This document shows, piece after piece, positions 60,370 through 64,000 of a DNA stretch of 64,000 nucleotides (its first letter is position 1; every line of letters starts with the position of its first letter). The stretch is taken from the NCBI RefSeq assembly GCF_021018895.1, contig NC_079375.1:8650732-8714731 (forward strand). Reading direction: 5' to 3'. Made by a program: the position numbers and the translations under genes. Origin of the DNA: Seriola aureovittata (Eukaryota; Chordata; Actinopteri; Carangiformes; Carangidae). A model generated the notes under the pieces. The model did not search any database, was not told the DNA's origin, and worked only from the letters and a program-made list of their open reading frames with translations.

Positions 60370-63059
60370 TCTGCTTTCTTGTCACGACCACAAACCAATC
60401 TGATGTCCTCTCATTTCAATACAATCTAGGGCAGCAATCGGCTCTTCGGCTACAGATGGTAATCCTATTCAGTGTCACACACGATCACAGCTCTTGTCTA
60501 TTTTTTCTCAATGCCAAATCCAGCACTTCTGGCCTTCAGTGCCACACCTAAATTGCAAATCAGCCCCGGCTGGGATTGGCACTGCAAGCCCCCGACACCC
60601 TGTTGGAGAAATTATTTATGTATCAAACCGACGCCGTCCATAAATAAAAGATACCATTCACAGTCTGTTCCAGAGTTCCCGGTGCTTGGAAGAAAATGGT
60701 TTATCCTCATTTTTTTCGCATGCTGGGAGGTATGTGGGGGTTTATGTTGGTCCCTGGATTTCATCATAAACAACTCCGAATGGGAAAAGAAAAATAACAA
60801 ACCTGTAGAAGATTATCACCTGTTCCCAAGCACATGCAGACTGCTATCAATTCCTAGATAGAACGTGTCCTGAAAATCATATCTAGGCCAGTTTTAACAA
60901 ATAATATTGTTTCTCTATTATTCTTACAGCAGGTACCAGAGAGGTTGGGTTTGCTTGATAGGCCCACACCAAGAGCACCAGAAAGGATGCTGTTTATTTC
61001 AGTTCAGGCTTGAATTGGTAATATAAACTTCACATTTTGATTCAGTAAAATGTTAAGAGATGAGCTTAAGGTATAAACTATTTATTAAAAGAAATGAATA
61101 CAGAGGTCGTTAAGCTGCACTTAATTTTGACATGTTAATTAATTACACTTTGCATTGCAGATACAGCACCTTTAACTCTCTCTTCACGGCCCTAAACCAG
61201 TGGATTTACTAAAAAGGAAAAACACTGCATCGCTTCTCCAGTTGTTTCTGTGACTTCTGTGAGATTTCTGCCTCCACCCTGATGCAGTGCAGGTGAAATT
61301 GGATATTGTTTGTGGTGCTCAAAACATTGAAATATTCAGGGCAACTCACATTAGCCATTTGGTGCCTCTGGCACACAGAGGGATGAAGTTGTCATGGCGA
61401 AGTTGCCAAGATGTGTCGATTGGTGGAGGGAATGTGACACAATTGCTGCTTTTCTGAGGAGCCAATGCAACAGAGCTACAGTGAAACAGGACAGCGGTGT
61501 ATCCTGATGTGTTCACTCACATCAGCCCACTCATCAGTACATACGTAGGTAACACCATGTGCCCGTGTGTTGATGCACGTCATATGGTGCCGGTGTGTGT
61601 TGCCCTTTATCTACAAAATACAAAAGTAAATTTCATCCCATTCATCTGGATGCTCCACAGTCCTCACTGTTTCGGTAAAAACTACTCACCTCACTTGTAT
61701 GCAGCAGAAGTGGATATCTCAATAGCTGGGCAAAGAACATGTTCCACATTTGTTACAAACCAGTGGTGACTGTGACACTAATTAATACAAGGACTGTTGT
61801 CTCGTGTATTGCAGGAAAAAGAGGCACAGGTGGCAGTGGTGGCCCAAAATCCCAAAACAAAGAGCTGACACAAAGAAGCAGTTAGAGAAGACACAGACAG
61901 ACAGAAATATAGCCAGAGAGACAGACTGACAGGGACGCGAGGAGAGGTAGTTTAGAGGCAGACAACAAAAGGAACGAGATTCAAGTTACAGTAGGGGGAA
62001 ATAAAGGGGGGAAGAAAGACGCTTTCATTACAAAGCCCGCCATGAAACAATGGTTCCCTGATGGGAAGAGGCAGCAGTAAACATAAACACCCCCTGTTTG
62101 GCAGACCTGGAGGAAGGGATTGGTGAAAAGGAGAGCGGCAGAGGGGGGAGAAAGAAGGAGCAGGAGGGGTGAGAGACAGTCAGACCTTGCCAACGCGGCC
62201 GCCACAACGAGCAGCGCCACCTCGTTAAACCCGTCCCCGGGAGTCACAGGCAGATGCTCGACTTTTTTCTGTGATAATGACTGACCTGTTAAGTAGCTAG
62301 CGGTGTCACGCTCCTTTGAACAACTATGGAGCTCAAAGCTGTCACTCGCTTTCACACCAGTGCCGGTTCCGACTCGCCACACTCAGACGGGGCTTGTTGC
62401 ACTGTGGGTTTTAATGCAGGCCTAGATGTGTTAATATTGCTTGTTATCAAACGCTGTACAAAAAGTCTTTCTGCTGATATGGGCTCCCTGAGTCTGTGTG
62501 AGGCTTCTCTGCTCAGCTGCGCTGCATGTGGGCATCAGATAACGTGGCTACAGATTCATGATCACAAATTATGTCTTAAGACCTTTGAAAAGATGCTCCC
62601 CAGCCTGTGCAAATTGGCATTAAGGATATGAAAGTGTTACCCATTAATGCACATTTATTCACCATTTTACATTTAGGGGACCCACCACTGTCAAGCATCA
62701 AAGCACAGTCAGCACATGGAGCCATGAGTCAAGAGGAAGTAACGAGGGTGAGGGAGGGCTAGAAAGGAAAAGAGAGAGATAGACAGAGGAGGAGAGAGCA
62801 GCGGTTCTCTGAGGATTAGCTCATTTAGTCTGCTTTGATCTGTGAGATCTTAATTGCTGGGTTGCACTGATAGAGTCCTCACAGAGACTTAGCAACACCA
62901 TCCAGGCGAGGAGGGAGGGTGGTCATGTCCTTGCCTTCTCTTCTTCATTCCTTCTTTCTCCGGATAAACTCATCTCGATTCCTGGACAATACTGCTTGAT
63001 TGTATTTCTATTAATGATAATGCAGCAACTTTACATTCAAAAACTAACAAAATTAGGAG

Positions 63060-63430
63060 TTTGCAGCCATACTTAGGCTCAGTGGTGCTCTGAGTGGAAG
63101 ACATGTTAACATGCTCACAACGGCAATACTAACAAGTTCGTGCATGTGTGTTTATCTTTGTTTATTGTGTATGCAATGTAATATTTGCTCATGTGCACTA
63201 AACACAAAGGGCAGTTGAGGTTGATGGATTTTGCAGGTATTTGGCAAGTATTTGAAAAAGTTGAATTTTGACCTTTAAATTCTAGTTTATTTATTGATCA
63301 GATGTGGATACTTGATAGATTTGACCCACTGGCTGCACTAAATAACAACTTCTCTGTTTATTCATTCTCTGGGAACATTGAATATTGTTGAATTTCATGA
63401 CAGTCCTATCAACATTCATGCTCCCTCAAG
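63060..63430 (-). repeat. Third, inverted copy of the same teleost repeat family
   Basis: On the - strand the sequence at about 63101-63129 reads nearly as attgcc(g)ttgtgagcatgtta, matching 3726-3746 on the + strand. ttcatgacagtcctatcaac (63394-63413) is a degenerate reverse complement of the 'ggattgccatgaaatt' part. Heavily decayed. Confidence 0.5.
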
Positions 63431-64000
63431 AGCATAAATGTTCATAAAGAAGTTTAATGGCCATCCATTGAGTCTGGATCAAAGTGGTCGACATTCCTAT
63501 AGCGACGGCGCCTTACATTAACCAGAAACTACGCTCACATTTTCCCAACAAGTCCTTACCTCTAAAGAAGATGAGCAGTCCGGGAGTGACTATTTTTTCT
63601 GCCTGTCCCAACCTGCATTTCCATCTTTTTCAGCATTTCTGCTCCTTTTATTCACATTTTCTTACATCACTGTGTCTGGCCAATCATCATTCTTTGCACA
63701 TTCCATGAGCTAATCAATTGTTGGATGCTGCTTTTTGAAATATTTTGCCGATCCGTTGCTCAGCTCATTGATCATCGATGTTATCTCTTGCCATCTCCAG
63801 AAACATTGTATATATTTGTAAATGATTTCTCCGCATTGGAATAACTGTTCGATTAAGTTCGGGAAAGGTATGGTGAAGGTGAGAGAAATATTGTCTTTAT
63901 AGTTAAAATATATCCTCCATCCAGCATGACTATTTTCAGCGAAGTAACAGCACTGTGTAAATACATTGCTGAAACAATTGACTGTGTTCTGCAGGAGTGG

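Larger units (their letters stand above)
57476..64000. other. Downstream flank, no gene recognised
   Basis: No ORF here resembles a known protein, and no exon with paired splice sites and family similarity was found. Contents: TG tract (57940-57986), TTTG tract (59401-59422), A tract (60346-60369), a possible noncoding element (60440-60720), a short CpG-rich block (62190-62241) and an inverted copy of a teleost repeat (63060-63430). In mammals NTNG1 is flanked by PRMT6 and VAV3; neither is visible in this stretch. Confidence 0.7.

Noticed and set aside
61981..62382. 133-codon frame on the - strand across the CpG cluster
   Set aside because: No recognisable protein similarity. It is open mainly because of local GC content.

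Overview
This window is vertebrate genomic DNA from a teleost fish, and the repeats point to a spiny-rayed (acanthomorph) species. It contains one recognisable protein-coding gene, a netrin-G1 orthologue (ntng1), on the + strand. Coding exons run from 927 to 55022. The rest is intron, UTR, downstream flank, simple repeats and degenerate interspersed repeats. There are no operons, CRISPR arrays or prokaryotic genes, and I recognise no second gene on either strand.

Layout: 1-490 is upstream intron or 5' flank. 491-926 is a probable 5' leader carrying several short upstream ORFs. Coding exon A (927-1172) encodes the signal peptide and the start of the laminin N-terminal (LamNT) domain. A 22.3 kb intron follows. 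Exon B (23426-24069) encodes the rest of LamNT. An 18.6 kb intron follows. Exon C (42632-42804) encodes the first laminin-EGF module (LE1). Two in-phase microexons follow: 27 nt at 46426-46452 and 45 nt at 47775-47819. They resemble the alternatively spliced 'unknown domain' segment of mammalian netrin-G1. The last coding exon (54784-55022) encodes the C-terminal EGF module and a hydrophobic GPI-attachment tail. All junctions are GT-AG and phase-compatible. Using all six exons gives 457 residues. The 3' UTR begins at 55023 with uncertain end, and 57.5-64 kb is downstream flank.

The product is predicted to be a GPI-anchored axonal or presynaptic adhesion protein that binds the leucine-rich-repeat ligand NGL-1 (LRRC4C) through its LamNT domain. 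The most interesting points concern isoform structure. I find no exons for the LE2 and LE3 modules between LE1 and the last exon. The eighth cysteine of LE1 is created only when the 27-nt microexon is spliced in. The 45-nt microexon is flanked by three TGCATG (Rbfox-type) motifs and by a strong G-run or G-quadruplex tract 80 nt downstream. A third 21-nt in-phase microexon candidate lies at 48430-48450. I saw no clearly novel biological system; this is mostly an ordinary large-intron neuronal gene locus. Comparisons with mammalian proteins and with known teleost repeats are from memory, not from a search.
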